64,000 bases of DNA from Solwaraspora sp. WMMD1047 (GCF_029626155.1 NZ_JARUBL010000001.1:7034501-7098500); one strand, 5' to 3'; positions 1 to 12,118 are shown, counted from the first letter of the stretch. Program-made: numbers and translations. Notes: generated from the sequence alone by a model not told the origin.

Positions 1-424
1 CTTCACGAACCTGCCCGGCGAGGTCCAGCGCTGGGCCGGTCGGGCGTCGCTGCTGCTGGTCGGCGCGCACCTGACCACCGACCCACCCGGGTCCGACCCG
101 GGCCAGGCGGCGGACGACCCCGGCCAGCCGGCGTACGACCTGGACCAGGCGGCGTACGACCTGGGTCAGGCGATCGCGCACCTGACCGTGCAGGCGACGG
201 CGCTGCGGCTGCACGTGCGCCAGGTTTCCGACCTCGACGTCGCCGGGCTCCGCGCCGACCTCGACCTGCCCGCCGAGGTCCGGCCGCGGGTCGTGGTGGC
301 GATCGGGCGGCTGGGCGATCCACTCAGCCTGCCGACGGACCTGCGCCGGCAGGAGCTGGCGCTGCGCCAGCGCCGTCCGCTCGGCGAACTGCTGCTCGAC
401 GAGCGCCCGCCACCGGCCCGCTGA
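1..424 (+). CDS. Nitroreductase-family protein, C-terminal part (partial)
   Basis: The reading frame is open from base 2 and stops with TGA at 422-424, so the start lies upstream of the window. The visible 140 residues end in a stretch (GRLGDPLSLPTDLRRQELAL, then RRPLGELLL) that I recognise as the C-terminus typical of actinobacterial Acg-like nitroreductases. These are FMN-binding proteins of unclear substrate, often stress-induced. The flavin-binding N-terminal half is not present, so the assignment rests on the tail alone. A low-complexity Asp/Gln/Ala segment near residues 25-55 is unusual for the family and may be a lineage-specific loop. Confidence 0.5.
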   Translation, partial: FTNLPGEVQRWAGRASLLLVGAHLTTDPPGSDPGQAADDPGQPAYDLDQAAYDLGQAIAHLTVQATALRLHVRQVSDLDVAGLRADLDLPAEVRPRVVVAIGRLGDPLSLPTDLRRQELALRQRRPLGELLLDERPPPAR

Positions 425-453
425 CCGCCCGGCATCTCACAATCCGGGCAAAG

Positions 454-484
454 TTTCGCCCAGCACATCCCGGCCACGTAGGGT
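454..484 (+). promoter_or_regulatory. Possible leuL-leuA promoter
   Basis: A TAGGGT hexamer (479-484) lies 9 bases before the leader-peptide ATG at 494. A weak -35-like TTTCGC sits at 454-459, 19 bases further upstream. This spacing would make the leader peptide leaderless or nearly so, which is common in actinobacteria. Promoter assignment is by eye only. Confidence 0.3.
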
Positions 485-493
485 CACACTGTC

Positions 494-562
494 ATGTGGC
501 AGGCGCTTCTTCTTCGTCGCCGCGGCGGGGCCTCTCAGGCCGGCACCTCGTCGCGGAGCTGA
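494..562 (+). CDS. leuL: Leucine leader peptide (22 aa) upstream of leuA
   Basis: A 22-codon frame, ATG at 494 to TGA at 560-562, reads MWQALLLRRRGGASQAGTSS then RS. Its key feature is three consecutive CTT leucine codons (506-514), a rare codon in a genome that otherwise uses CTG/CTC, followed by three arginine codons. Runs of rare codons for the end product are the hallmark of attenuator leader peptides for amino-acid biosynthesis. The gene is 139 bases before leuA, and a stem-loop lies between them. A leucyl-tRNA sensing role is inferred. No similarity search was possible, and the 5'-UTR structure was only inspected by eye. Confidence 0.6.
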   Translation: MWQALLLRRRGGASQAGTSSRS

Positions 563-588
563 CGCGCGCCGTCCGAATTCACGAACTG

Positions 589-628
589 TCCGACCGCGCC
601 CCGGGTTCACGGGACGTCGCGGGTCGGA
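589..628 (+). promoter_or_regulatory. Attenuator-type stem-loop before leuA
   Basis: TCCGACCGCG (589-598) can pair with CGCGGGTCGGA (618-628) with one bulged G, giving a GC-rich stem around a loop of about 19 bases. It lies between the leader-peptide stop and the leuA start, where an attenuator or alternative structure would be expected. There is no U-tract, so it may act as a factor-dependent or RBS-occluding element. Confidence 0.35.
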
Positions 629-683
629 GAAGCATCGTCAGCCGGGCGTCGATCGCGTTCGCAGCGCCCACACCGCCACATGA

Positions 684-4077
<3,394 letters not shown>

Positions 4078-4159
4078 GGTGTCCAATCTGCCGGCGGCAC
4101 AGGACGAGTCTGCCGGGCACGATATGCGAGATGCCGCGAAACGCCGAAACAACCTCTGA

Positions 4160-4873
4160 ATGCTGCGCCTGTCCGCGCTGACCCCGCAAGCTTGGGGTGT
4201 GCCAATTTCGCGTACCAGAATCCGGTCCTGGCGGTTCGCGGTGGCCGGGCTCGCCGCGGCGCTCGTCTTCGCAGGCGCCGGCTGCGCCCCGGTGGAGGAG
4301 TACGGGCCGGAGGCGGGCCGGTCGGACCCGCCCGCCGGCGGCGGCGGGAACGCGGAATCGCTGCTCGACCAGTTGACGGTGGCCAGCGCGGGCAGCATGC
4401 GCGGGTACAGCCGGGATCACTTCCCGCACTGGCGCAAGGCCGGCAAGAACTGCGACGTGCGCGACACGGTGCTGCAGCGCGACGGCACCGACATCGAGCT
4501 GTCCGGCTGCAACGTGGTCGGTGGCCGCTGGTCGAGCGTCTACGACGGCCGCACCTTCACCGACCCCGCCGACGTCGACATCGACCACATGGTGCCGCTG
4601 GCCAACGCCTGGCGCTCCGGCGCGGACGAGTGGGACGACGACAAGCGCGGCGAGTTCGCCAACGACCTGGACCGGCCGCAGCTCTTCGCGGTTTCGGCAA
4701 CCTCGAACCGGGCAAAGGGTGATCAGGACCCGTCGCAGTGGAAGCCGCCGAGCCGGGAATACTGGTGCACCTACGCGGAGGACTGGATCGCCGTCAAGCA
4801 CTACTGGAAGCTCACGGTGACCACCGACGAGAAGGCCACCCTCGGCGACATGCTGGGCACCTGCGGGTCCTGA
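4160..4873 (+). CDS. Secreted lipoprotein nuclease, HNH (GmrSD C-terminal/DUF1524-like) family
   Basis: A 237-residue protein with a basic N-terminus, a hydrophobic stretch (FAVAGLAAALVFAGAGC) and a lipobox-like AGAGC, indicating a lipid-anchored exported protein. The mature part contains the family core DIDHMVPLANAWRSGA, where Asp-His form the HNH catalytic start, followed by SATSNRAKGDQDPSQWKPP and YWCTYAEDWIAVKHYWKL. Such proteins are widespread in actinobacteria as extracellular HNH nucleases. The start is uncertain: ATG 4160 is used, but GTG 4199 would give a signal peptide of more usual length. It is divergent from the MFS gene. Biological role (nutrient DNA use, predation, competition) is unknown. 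Confidence 0.8.
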   Translation: MLRLSALTPQAWGVPISRTRIRSWRFAVAGLAAALVFAGAGCAPVEEYGPEAGRSDPPAGGGGNAESLLDQLTVASAGSMRGYSRDHFPHWRKAGKNCDVRDTVLQRDGTDIELSGCNVVGGRWSSVYDGRTFTDPADVDIDHMVPLANAWRSGADEWDDDKRGEFANDLDRPQLFAVSATSNRAKGDQDPSQWKPPSREYWCTYAEDWIAVKHYWKLTVTTDEKATLGDMLGTCGS

Positions 4874-4896
4874 CGCCGACGAGTCGGGAGTTGACC

Positions 4897-5154
4897 ATGG
4901 GTACGGACACCAGCCGGACGACCGACATCGTCCCCGGACCGGGTGGCGTGATGACCGACGAGGTCGGCGTGGTCACCGGCGAGCTGACCCTCCGCACCGA
5001 GTACGCCGACGGCCAGGTCACCCTCCGCGTCCAGTACAAGGACGCCGAGGAGTGGTACGCCGTCACCGGCGGCAAGGCCACCCTCCCCGACCCCGCCGCC
5101 CTCGACGCGGTCCACACCCTCGCCACCGCCCTCCTCAACCGTCCCGAGGGCTAA
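4897..5154 (+). CDS. Hypothetical protein, 85 aa
   Basis: Starts at ATG 4897 behind a GGGAG ribosome site (4886-4890) and lies 23 bases after the HNH gene, so the two are probably co-transcribed. The sequence is acidic and shows alternating beta-strand-like segments (ELTLRTEY, QVTLRVQYKDAEEWYAV) followed by a C-terminal helix (AALDAVHTLATALLN). No transmembrane segment or signal is seen. I recognise the type as a small conserved actinobacterial protein but not a function. Confidence 0.7.
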   Translation: MGTDTSRTTDIVPGPGGVMTDEVGVVTGELTLRTEYADGQVTLRVQYKDAEEWYAVTGGKATLPDPAALDAVHTLATALLNRPEG

Positions 5155-5237
5155 CCCACAGCCAGCTCATGATCCATTGACAAAAGGTCTCGCATTCTCC
5201 CCGGATTGCGGGACTTTTCATCACTTGATCGTGCGGA

Positions 5238-5450
5238 TCAGCGGGGCGGGTGGAGGGCTCCGACTCGGGTCGCGGTGAGGAAGGCGGCCCAGCCGTCAGT
5301 CGCGAAGGTCAGCACCGGCCCACCCGGATCCTTGCTGTCCCGCACCCCCACCTCCCCACCGACGGCTACTTCGACGCAGTTGTTGCTGTTGTTGCTGCGA
5401 CTGGACTTCCGCCAGGCAGCTGCCGGAAATTGCTGGGTCAGCTCAGCCAT
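5238..5450 (-). CDS. DUF397 domain protein (Scr2-like)
   Basis: A 70-residue protein with the DUF397 pattern: WRKSSRSNNSNNCVEVA near the start, VRDSKDPGGPVL in the middle and W-AFL at the end. The start is ATG 5448-5450, preceded by a GGGAG site. It overlaps the end of the upstream HTH gene by 8 bases, the classic arrangement of Scr1-type XRE regulator plus DUF397 in actinomycetes. These pairs have been described as toxin-antitoxin-like or morphogenesis-linked modules; which component does what here is inference. Confidence 0.9.
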   Translation of the reverse strand: MAELTQQFPAAAWRKSSRSNNSNNCVEVAVGGEVGVRDSKDPGGPVLTFATDGWAAFLTATRVGALHPPR

Positions 5451-6306
5451 CTTGCGCCAACTCCCTCGCCGTCTTCCGGATGAGATCCCGGGATCTACGC
5501 ACATCCAGGGCATGGTCACTGATGTCCGTGAAGGCCCGCAAGAAGCGAGCTATCTCGCGGGCCTCCTCGAACCAGAGCCCGCCGAGCAGTACGTCCGAGT
5601 AGACCATCGGCGGCTCGTGACCCGCCGAGAAGCGCAAGATCACGAAGTTCCCGGATACCAGCCCGTCGTGCACGCCAACACCGAGGGGCAGCACCCGCAG
5701 CGTGACGTTGGGCCACTCGCTTGAATCGGCGAGGTGCTGAAGTTGTTCAGCCATCACGGACTGCCCACCGACCGACTGCCGGATCGCCGCCTCACTCACC
5801 ACCACGTTCAGCCTGACGGGATCCGGGCGGCTCAGGATCTGCTGCCTACGCAGCCGCAACTCCACGCGCCGGTCGATCTCCTCCGCACTGCGGTCCCGAC
5901 TGTCGGGCACGGTGACCAGCGCTCGGGCGTACCGCTCGGTCTGTAGCAGGCCAGGCACGAGCTGCGTCTCGAAGGTGTCCAGCTCGGTGGAGTCCTGTTC
6001 CAGGCCGATGTAGGAGTCGAAGTTGGTCGGCACGAGGAGGTCGTTGTAGGGCTGGTACCAGCCCTTGACCCTGGTCGCCTCGGCGAGTTTGACGAGCCCG
6101 TCGCGGGTGGCCGAGTCGGCCTCGTACAACTCGCACAGACCGAGGATGTCCTGCTTGATCCGGATGCGGACGCCCGGCTTGCCGGCTTCCATCCGGTAGA
6201 GGGTGGACGGCACCCGCTCGATGAACTCGGCCGCGACATCCTGGGTGATGCCCTTCGCCACCCGGAGTTCGCTCAGCAACCGGCCGAGCCGCCGCCGGGC
6301 CGCCAT
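5443..6306 (-). CDS. Scr1-family helix-turn-helix regulator with DUF5753 domain
   Basis: 287 residues from ATG 6304-6306. The N-terminal XRE HTH (LGRLLSELRVAKGITQDVAAEFIERVPSTLYRMEAG, cited in parts) is followed by a DUF5753 ligand- or partner-binding domain (GWYQPYNDLLV, LETQLVPGLLQTERYARAL-like region, NVTLRVLPLGVGVH, FEEAREIARFL). Length and domain order are standard. Upstream in-frame valines are GTC, not start codons, which supports ATG 6306. It forms an operon with the DUF397 gene; such regulators usually control their own operon. Confidence 0.9.
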   Translation of the reverse strand: MAARRRLGRLLSELRVAKGITQDVAAEFIERVPSTLYRMEAGKPGVRIRIKQDILGLCELYEADSATRDGLVKLAEATRVKGWYQPYNDLLVPTNFDSYIGLEQDSTELDTFETQLVPGLLQTERYARALVTVPDSRDRSAEEIDRRVELRLRRQQILSRPDPVRLNVVVSEAAIRQSVGGQSVMAEQLQHLADSSEWPNVTLRVLPLGVGVHDGLVSGNFVILRFSAGHEPPMVYSDVLLGGLWFEEAREIARFLRAFTDISDHALDVRRSRDLIRKTARELAQDG

Positions 6307-6499
6307 CGATCCCGAGCCGTCCGAGACTCCACTCTTCCTGACGCTATCCGTTGGTATCCAATGAGGATGCAAGAACGACCACGCCCGGTGGCAGCACCCA
6401 CACGATCCGACGTACCGCGCGGGAAAAGACAGGCACCGAGACGGTCCTGGCTCGCATCCAACGTCCCGTCTCGGTGCCCTGACCACACGAGGTGGCCAC

Positions 6500-6736
6500 A
6501 TGAGACTCTATCCGCAGCAACCCGTCCCGCCCGATCGCGAGATCACCCTGGCCGACCCCCGGGTCCGCGACCTGGATCGGGCCACCTCACGGGCGTACGC
6601 GGTGCTGGGTGAGGCGATCGAGACCGCCGCGCTCCGGGGCGTACCGGTGGAGATCATCGCGAAATACACGAGCCTCCCGCTGGACGAGGTGAGCCTCGCC
6701 CTCACCGACACCGAGGAGGCCGCCGCTCCCGCCTGA
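6500..6736 (+). CDS. Hypothetical small helical protein, 78 aa
   Basis: Divergent from the Scr1-like regulator and starting with ATG 6500. It consists mostly of charged helix (DPRVRDLDRATSRAYAVLGEAIETAAL) followed by a segment resembling a small HTH (VEIIAKYTSLPLDEVSLAL). I do not recognise a named family. Its position, head to head with an XRE regulator and with third codon positions like its neighbours, suggests a real gene under shared control. Confidence 0.65.
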   Translation: MRLYPQQPVPPDREITLADPRVRDLDRATSRAYAVLGEAIETAALRGVPVEIIAKYTSLPLDEVSLALTDTEEAAAPA

Positions 6737-6744
6737 GGCGCCAT

Positions 6745-7245
6745 TCATGATCGCGAAGGATTGGGTGACTCCGTCGACACCGAATCCTTCGCGATCACGG
6801 AAGCCGGCCCGGGTGGGTCGAGCAGGCGGCGTAGGAGCGTGACGAGTTGCTGCCGTTCGTCGGGGGTGAGTCGGGCGAGCGCGTCGTCCTGGGCGCGGGC
6901 GAGAGCGGTGTCGAGTTCGCGCAGCCGGCGGCGGCCCAAGTCGGTCAGGGTGATGATGTTGCGGCGCCGGTCGGTCGGGTCGACGGACCGCGCGATCAGG
7001 CCGGCGGCGGCCAGCCCGTCGACGTGCCGAACCACGTCGCCGCGGTCGAGGCCGGCGTGGGCACCGAGGTCCGCCTGACTGAGCGGGCCGAACTCGTCGA
7101 GACAGGCCAGCAGCGCGTAGTGGCCGCGCCCGACGTCCAGGGCGGCCAGTTCCGCGGACACGAACCGCCGTACGAGGTTGGACGACTGGGCGAGCAGCCA
7201 ACTCGGCAGGGTTCGCAGCCGTTCGGGGGCCCGGTCGATCTCCAT
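6745..7245 (-). CDS. MarR-family transcriptional regulator
   Basis: 166 residues with the MarR winged-helix core: LGRGHYALLACLDEFGPLSQADLGAH-type helices (about 40-65), recognition helix LDRGDVVRHVDGLAAAGLI and the wing DPTDRRRNIITLTDLGRRRL. It is divergent from a SnoaL-like gene with a palindrome between them, so it probably represses itself and that gene in response to a small ligand. The last 15 or so codons are embedded in a perfect 15-bp inverted repeat, so the protein tail is partly dictated by the terminator. Confidence 0.93.
   Translation of the reverse strand: MEIDRAPERLRTLPSWLLAQSSNLVRRFVSAELAALDVGRGHYALLACLDEFGPLSQADLGAHAGLDRGDVVRHVDGLAAAGLIARSVDPTDRRRNIITLTDLGRRRLRELDTALARAQDDALARLTPDERQQLVTLLRRLLDPPGPASVIAKDSVSTESPNPSRS
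6748..6797. terminator. Perfect inverted repeat over the 3' end of the MarR gene
   Basis: TGATCGCGAAGGATT (6748-6762) and AATCCTTCGCGATCA (6783-6797) are perfect complements separated by 20 bases. The repeat starts one base inside the MarR stop codon and lies between two convergent genes, so it most likely ends transcription from both sides. Confidence 0.6.
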
Positions 7246-7281
7246 GCCCGGAGAGCCTAGTCAAAGTGCGTGGTCGGACCT

Positions 7282-7302
7282 ATTGTTGGTTGCACCAACG
7301 AT
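7282..7302. promoter_or_regulatory. Probable MarR operator
   Basis: ATTGTTGG (7282-7289), TTGCA, CCAACGAT (7295-7302): arms match at 7 of 8 positions, with a TTGG-N5-CCAA core as in many MarR operators. It lies between the divergent MarR and SnoaL-like genes, 37 bases from the MarR start. Confidence 0.6.
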
Positions 7303-7326
7303 TAGTCGAAGCGCGGGAGAACGACG

Positions 7327-7794
7327 ATGCCCACAAGTCCCCAGAGCCCACCAACGGCCAACCCGAACAGCGACCTCGAAACCGGCCTGCTCGACCGGGC
7401 CTGGATCACCGACCTGGTCTCCCGACTCGGCAGCAACCTCGACAGCCGGAACTTCGAGGGCCTGCGCGACCTGTTCACCCCGGACGCGACCGTCACCACC
7501 CCGGGCGGCACCGCGCACGGCCACGACGCTCTCGTCGACCAGGCCCGCCGCCGCCACTCGACCGACGTGGGCATCCAGCACATCATCACGAACGTCCTGA
7601 TCGAACACTCCGACGATGACCGGGCCACCGCCCGGGCCAACCTGCTGGTGAGCTTCGCCCGCACCGGAGCGGGCGACCCGAGCCCGTTCCTGCTCGGCGA
7701 GATCTACGACTTCGACCTGCGCCGCACTCCGGCCGGCTGGCGCCTCACCGCCCTCACCAGCACCCCGGTCTGGACCCTCAACGACCCCCGCTGA
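7327..7794 (+). CDS. SnoaL-like (NTF2 fold) protein
   Basis: 155 residues with the SnoaL_4/NTF2 pattern: initial helix (LLDRAWITDLVSRLGSNLDSRNFEGLRDLFTPDATV, read in parts), GG..GHDALVDQARRR, then strands with HIITNVLIEHSDDDRATARANLLVSF and a Trp-containing last strand (GWRLTALTSTPVW). Such proteins act as hydroxylases, isomerases or binding proteins. No substrate can be assigned. It is the likely target of the adjacent MarR regulator. Confidence 0.85.
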   Translation: MPTSPQSPPTANPNSDLETGLLDRAWITDLVSRLGSNLDSRNFEGLRDLFTPDATVTTPGGTAHGHDALVDQARRRHSTDVGIQHIITNVLIEHSDDDRATARANLLVSFARTGAGDPSPFLLGEIYDFDLRRTPAGWRLTALTSTPVWTLNDPR

Positions 7795-7804
7795 CCAAGA
7801 TCGT

Positions 7805-7852
7805 CAGGACATCCGGCATGGAAACGCGGTCCACCGCGTGCCGGATGTCCTG
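7805..7852. terminator. Bidirectional terminator between SnoaL-like gene and dpp operon
   Basis: CAGGACATCCGGCA (7805-7818) pairs perfectly with TGCCGGATGTCCTG (7839-7852). The loop contains a second stem (CGCGGT/ACCGCG), and AAGATC/GATCTT outside extends the structure. It separates two convergent transcription units. Confidence 0.85.
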
Positions 7853-7872
7853 TGGATCTTGTTGCAACCGCC

Positions 7873-8991
7873 CTAGACCAGGGAGGTGGGTTCGTTGGGG
7901 GCGGAGACCCTGCCGGGGGCCTCGCCCTCGCCGCGCGGGTGGGTGATCACCGGGTCCACCCTGTGCCGGCGTAGTTCGCCGCTGGCGATCGGCTCGGCGA
8001 AGTGGCAGGCCACCCGGGTCTGGCCGACCAGCCGCAGGGCCGGCCGCTCGTCGGCGCAGCGGGTCGGCTGCGCCCACGGGCAGCGGGTGTGGAACCGGCA
8101 GCCGGTCGGCGGGTTCGCCGGGGACGGCAGATCACCGGCGAGCAGAATCCGTTCCCGCCGGTCCTCGACCTCCGGGTCCGGCACCGGCACCGCCGACATC
8201 AGCGCCCGGGTGTACGGGTGCAGCGGCTCCGAGTAGAGCTTGTCGCTCGGCGCCTCCTCGACCAGCGCCCCCAGATACATCACGCCGACCACGTCGGAGA
8301 TGTGCCGCACCACCGCCAGGTCGTGCGCGATCACCAGATAGGTCAGCCCCAGCTCGCCCTGCAACTCGTCGAGCAGGTTGATGACCTGCGCCTGGATCGA
8401 CACGTCCAGGGCGGAGACCGGCTCGTCGGCGACGATCAGCTCGGGGCCGAGCACCAGCGCGCGGGCGATCCCGATCCGCTGCCGCTGACCGCCGGAGAAC
8501 TCGTGCGGATAGCGCGACAGCGCCCAGCGGGGCAGCCCGACCGCGTCCAGGGTGTCCCCGATGATCCGCCGCCGGTCGTCGCGGTCGGTGCCGATGCCGT
8601 GCGTCTGCAACCCCTCGACCAGGATGGACTCGACGTTCTGCCGGGGGTCGAGGCTGGACATCGGGTCCTGGAAGATCATCTGCATCCGGCGCCGCATGGC
8701 CCGCAACTGGTTGCCACGCAGCCTGGTCAGCTCGACCCCGTCGAAGGTGACCTGTCCGCCGGTTGGTGGGGTCAGGTGCAGCAGCGCCCGGCCCAGCGTC
8801 GACTTGCCGCAGCCCGACTCCCCCACCAGCCCGTAGGTCTTTCCACGCGGGATGCTCAGATCGACCCCGTCGACGGCCTTGACGTGCCCGACGACCCGGT
8901 CGAACAGCACGCCCCGGGTGATCGGGAAGTGCACCTTCAGGTCGCGAACCTCAACCAGCATGTCGGCCGGCTGGCCGGTCGCCTCGGTCAT
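7873..8991 (-). CDS. Peptide ABC transporter ATPase, DppF/OppF type
   Basis: 372 residues. Walker [21 protein letters not shown] (about 53-72), Q-loop [13 protein letters not shown], signature [15 protein letters not shown], Walker [16 protein letters not shown]-loop VIAHDL, then the C-terminal oligopeptide-ATPase extension with the [15 protein letters not shown] cysteine cluster that carries a 4Fe-4S-like site in the family. It works with the second ATPase to power peptide import. Last gene of the operon, overlapping the preceding one by 4 bases (ATGA). Confidence 0.95.
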   Translation of the reverse strand: MTEATGQPADMLVEVRDLKVHFPITRGVLFDRVVGHVKAVDGVDLSIPRGKTYGLVGESGCGKSTLGRALLHLTPPTGGQVTFDGVELTRLRGNQLRAMRRRMQMIFQDPMSSLDPRQNVESILVEGLQTHGIGTDRDDRRRIIGDTLDAVGLPRWALSRYPHEFSGGQRQRIGIARALVLGPELIVADEPVSALDVSIQAQVINLLDELQGELGLTYLVIAHDLAVVRHISDVVGVMYLGALVEEAPSDKLYSEPLHPYTRALMSAVPVPDPEVEDRRERILLAGDLPSPANPPTGCRFHTRCPWAQPTRCADERPALRLVGQTRVACHFAEPIASGELRRHRVDPVITHPRGEGEAPGRVSAPNEPTSLV

Positions 8992-10103
8992 GCCGCCCCC
9001 TCCTCACGCGCAACGCCCGGCTCCCCGGCAGCCGCCCGCCCACTCGACGCCTCGCAACCCGTTGCAGCGCCACCCGGAGCCGCGTCCGCCGGAGCCGCAC
9101 CGGCTGGAGTGGGTCGGGCCGGCGTACCCGCGACGGGGACCGGGTTGACGCAGCGGTAGCTGCGGCCGGTGTGGGTCGGCACCAGGGCCGGCGGTTCGCC
9201 CACGCACGCCTCGATCCGGTTGTCGCAGCGCGGCGCGAAGGCGCAGCCGTCCGCCCACGGGAGCACGTCGCGGACCGAACCGCGGATCGGCGTCAGTCGC
9301 TCACCTCGGCCGCCGTCCAGGCGCGGGATCGAACCGAGCAAACCCACCGTGTACGGGTGCCGCGGCTCGGCGAAGAGCGGCTTGCGCCGGGCCGTCTCGA
9401 CCACCCGGCCGGCGTAGAGGACGTTGATGGTGTCGCACATCCCGGCCACCACCCCCAGATCGTGGGTGATCATCACCAGGGCGGTGCCGGACTCGCGTAC
9501 CAGGTCTTTGAGCAGTTCCAGGATCTGGGCCTGGATGGTCACGTCGAGCGCGGTGGTGGGCTCGTCGGCGATCAGCAGCCGGGGCCGGCAGGCCACTGCC
9601 ATCGCGATCAGGGCCCGCTGCCGCATCCCGCCGGAGAGCTGGTGCGGGTATTCCCGCAGCCGCCGCTTCGGGTCCGGGATGCCGACCCGGTCCAGCAGGT
9701 CGGCGGCCTCCTTGCGGGCCACCTCGCCGCGCATCCCCCGGTGCCGGCTGAGCACCTCGGTGACCTGCCGGCCGATCGGGACCACCGGGTTCAGCGAGGA
9801 GAGCGGGTCCTGGAAGATCATCGCCACGTCCCTACCCCGGATGTCGCGCATCGCGCGGGCGTCCATCCGGAGCAGGTCGGTGCCGTCGAAGACGGCCCGC
9901 CCCTCGACGGTGATCCCGGGCTGGCGGGGCAGCAGCCCCATCAGCGCCAGCGAGGTGACGCTCTTGCCGCAGCCGGACTCGCCGACCAGCCCGACGACCT
10001 CGCCGGCGTCCACCGAGAAGGAGACCCCGTCGACGGCGCGGACGGTGCGCCGGCCACGCTGGCGGAAGGTGACGGCCAGCTCGTCCACATCAAGCAGTGC
10101 CAT
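8988..10103 (-). CDS. Peptide ABC transporter ATPase, DppD/OppD type
   Basis: 371 residues with Walker [21 protein letters not shown], signature [15 protein letters not shown], Walker [19 protein letters not shown] and a C-terminal [19 protein letters not shown] cysteine motif as in OppD. The last 40 or so residues are an Ala/Gly/Pro-rich tail not usual for the family. Start ATG 10103, 6 bases after the permease gene. Functions as a heterodimer with the 7873-8991 product. Confidence 0.95.
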   Translation of the reverse strand: MALLDVDELAVTFRQRGRRTVRAVDGVSFSVDAGEVVGLVGESGCGKSVTSLALMGLLPRQPGITVEGRAVFDGTDLLRMDARAMRDIRGRDVAMIFQDPLSSLNPVVPIGRQVTEVLSRHRGMRGEVARKEAADLLDRVGIPDPKRRLREYPHQLSGGMRQRALIAMAVACRPRLLIADEPTTALDVTIQAQILELLKDLVRESGTALVMITHDLGVVAGMCDTINVLYAGRVVETARRKPLFAEPRHPYTVGLLGSIPRLDGGRGERLTPIRGSVRDVLPWADGCAFAPRCDNRIEACVGEPPALVPTHTGRSYRCVNPVPVAGTPARPTPAGAAPADAAPGGAATGCEASSGRAAAGEPGVAREEGAA

Positions 10104-10109
10104 TGCCGA

Positions 10110-11087
10110 TCACTTCCGCAGCTTGGGGTCGAGGGCCTCGCGCATGGCCTCACCGAGCAGGGTGAACCCGAGCGCGGTGATGATGATCGCCACCGCCGGG
10201 TAGATCGCCAGGGACGGCCGAACCCCGAGGTACGGCTGCGCGTCGGCGAGCATCACCCCCCATTCGGGTACGGCGGAGTCCGGGTTGCCGAGGCCGAGGA
10301 AGGAGAGCGCCGCCGCCTCGATGATGGCGGTGGCCAGGGTGAGAGTGGCCTGGACGATGACCGGGGCCAGCGAGTTGGGCAGCACGTGGGTCAGCGCGAT
10401 CTTCGGCCGGCGGACGCCGAGTGAGGTGGCGGCCAGCACGTAGTCGCTGTTGGACTGGGCGATCATCGAGCCGCGCAGCAGCCGGGCGAAGACCGGCACC
10501 GAGACCACCCCGACCGCGATCATCACGGTGACCAGGCTGGCGCCGAGCAGGGCGGCGATGCTCACCGCGAGCAGCAGGCTGGGCATCGCCAGCAGCATGT
10601 CGATGAAGCGCATCAGGGTGGTGTCCACCCACCGTCCCCACCGGCCGCCGAGCCCGGCCGCCGCGCCGGCCACCCCACCGATGAGGGCGCCGACGGCGAG
10701 CCCGATCAGGGTGGCGACGACGCCGACCAGCAGGGTCTGCCGGGCACCCACGATCATCCGGCTGAACTCGTCGCGGCCCTGGTGGTCGAAGCCGAGCCAG
10801 TGGTCGGCCGACGGGCCGGGAATGATGCCCTGGCCGGACTTGACGAGCCCTTCCCGGATGCCGATGGCGTCGGTCGGGCCGTACGGCACGAAGAACGGGC
10901 CGATGACCGCGATCAGCACGAAGAGCACCAGGATGACGGCGCCGACGATGGCGGCCGGGTTGCGCCGCAGCCGGCGGAACGCCTCCTGCCAGAGGCTGAC
11001 GCCGCGCTCGTCGTCGTGGGCCGCCGACAGTTCGGCCAGCCGGTCCAGCTTCTCGTTCTTCTTCCGCGCCCGCTCGGTGAGACTCAT
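10110..11087 (-). CDS. Peptide ABC transporter permease, DppC/OppC type
   Basis: 325 residues. Long cytoplasmic N-terminus ending in RRLRRNPAAIVGAVILVLFVLIAV (first helix), then the periplasmic loop with GTD-like segment HWLGFDHQGRDEFSRMIVGAR that defines DppC, and five further helices with the EAA loop (EAAALSFLGLGNPDSAVPEWGVM, quoted in parts). Overlaps the DppB gene by 4 bases. Confidence 0.95.
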   Translation of the reverse strand: MSLTERARKKNEKLDRLAELSAAHDDERGVSLWQEAFRRLRRNPAAIVGAVILVLFVLIAVIGPFFVPYGPTDAIGIREGLVKSGQGIIPGPSADHWLGFDHQGRDEFSRMIVGARQTLLVGVVATLIGLAVGALIGGVAGAAAGLGGRWGRWVDTTLMRFIDMLLAMPSLLLAVSIAALLGASLVTVMIAVGVVSVPVFARLLRGSMIAQSNSDYVLAATSLGVRRPKIALTHVLPNSLAPVIVQATLTLATAIIEAAALSFLGLGNPDSAVPEWGVMLADAQPYLGVRPSLAIYPAVAIIITALGFTLLGEAMREALDPKLRK

Positions 11088-12088
11088 CGGACCCTCACCC
11101 TCGGGTCGATCAGGCTGTAGGAGAGATCGACTATCAGGTTCACCAGCACGTAGAGCACCGCGATGATCATGATGAAGCCCATCAGGACGGGATAGTCCCG
11201 CTGGCTGATCGAGTCGGCCAGGAACGCCCCGATGCCGCTGAAGGCGAAGACCGTCTCGGTGAGCACCGCCCCGGAGAGCAGACCGCCGGTGAGCAGGCCG
11301 ATGGTGGTGGCGACCGGCAGCATCGCGTTGCGCAGCACGTGCCGGCGGCGGACCACGTTCTCGGTCAGCCCCTTCGCCTCGGCGGTGCGGACGAAGTCCT
11401 CACCGAGCACCTCCAGCACGCTGGCCCGGGTCATCCGGACGATGATCGCCAGCGGGATGCTGGCCAGCGCGATCCCCGGCAGCACCAGGTGCCAGAGCGC
11501 GTCGGCGGCGGCATCCCACTCCCGGGTCATCAGCCCGTCGAGTACGAAGAAGTTGGTGATCCGGGTCGCCGCGATCGTCGGGTCCTGCCGGCCGGTCGAA
11601 GGGAACCAGCCCAGGTTCTCGGCGAAGATCGCCTTCAGCACGTACGCCAGGAAGAAGACCGGGATGCAGATGCCGATCAGCGAGCCGCCGACGGAGGCGT
11701 GATCGAGGAGCCGGCCGCGCCGACGGGCGGCGAGGTAGCCGAGCGGGATACCGACGCCGATCGCGATGATCATGGCGGTCAGGGTGAGCTCGACGGTGCC
11801 CGGGAAGCGCTGCAGGAACTCGGTGGTGACCTCGCGCTTGGTGTTGGTCGAGGTGCCGAGGTCGAGTTGGAGCATCCGCCTCATGAAGCGGCCGTACTGG
11901 ATCAGGATGGGTTCGTCGAGGCCGAGTTGCTCGCGGATCGCGGCCCGGGTCTCGGGGGTGCCCCGTTCACCCAGAATGGCGGTCTCGGGGCCGCCGGGCA
12001 GCCGGCGCAGCCAGATGAAGAGCAGGATCGAGAGCCCGAACAGAGTGGGTATCAGCTGCAGCAGGCGTCTGACGATGAACCGGATCAC
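11084..12088 (-). CDS. Peptide ABC transporter permease, DppB/OppB type
   Basis: 334 residues beginning MIRFIVRRLLQLIPTLFGLS, the standard DppB first helix, with the PGGPE motif, six predicted helices and the cytoplasmic EAA loop (GLTENVVRRRHVLRNAMLPV). It pairs with the DppC-type product to form the channel. A strong hairpin lies between this gene and the upstream binding-protein gene. Confidence 0.95.
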   Translation of the reverse strand: MIRFIVRRLLQLIPTLFGLSILLFIWLRRLPGGPETAILGERGTPETRAAIREQLGLDEPILIQYGRFMRRMLQLDLGTSTNTKREVTTEFLQRFPGTVELTLTAMIIAIGVGIPLGYLAARRRGRLLDHASVGGSLIGICIPVFFLAYVLKAIFAENLGWFPSTGRQDPTIAATRITNFFVLDGLMTREWDAAADALWHLVLPGIALASIPLAIIVRMTRASVLEVLGEDFVRTAEAKGLTENVVRRRHVLRNAMLPVATTIGLLTGGLLSGAVLTETVFAFSGIGAFLADSISQRDYPVLMGFIMIIAVLYVLVNLIVDLSYSLIDPRVRVR

Positions 12089-12118
12089 GGTGACCTCGGA
12101 AAGGGTCCGGAGGGTCGC

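Noticed and set aside
4078..4398. N-terminal extension of the MFS protein
   Set aside because: The frame stays open upstream of GTG 4077, but the added residues are unlike any MFS N-terminus and overlap the divergent HNH gene and its promoter.
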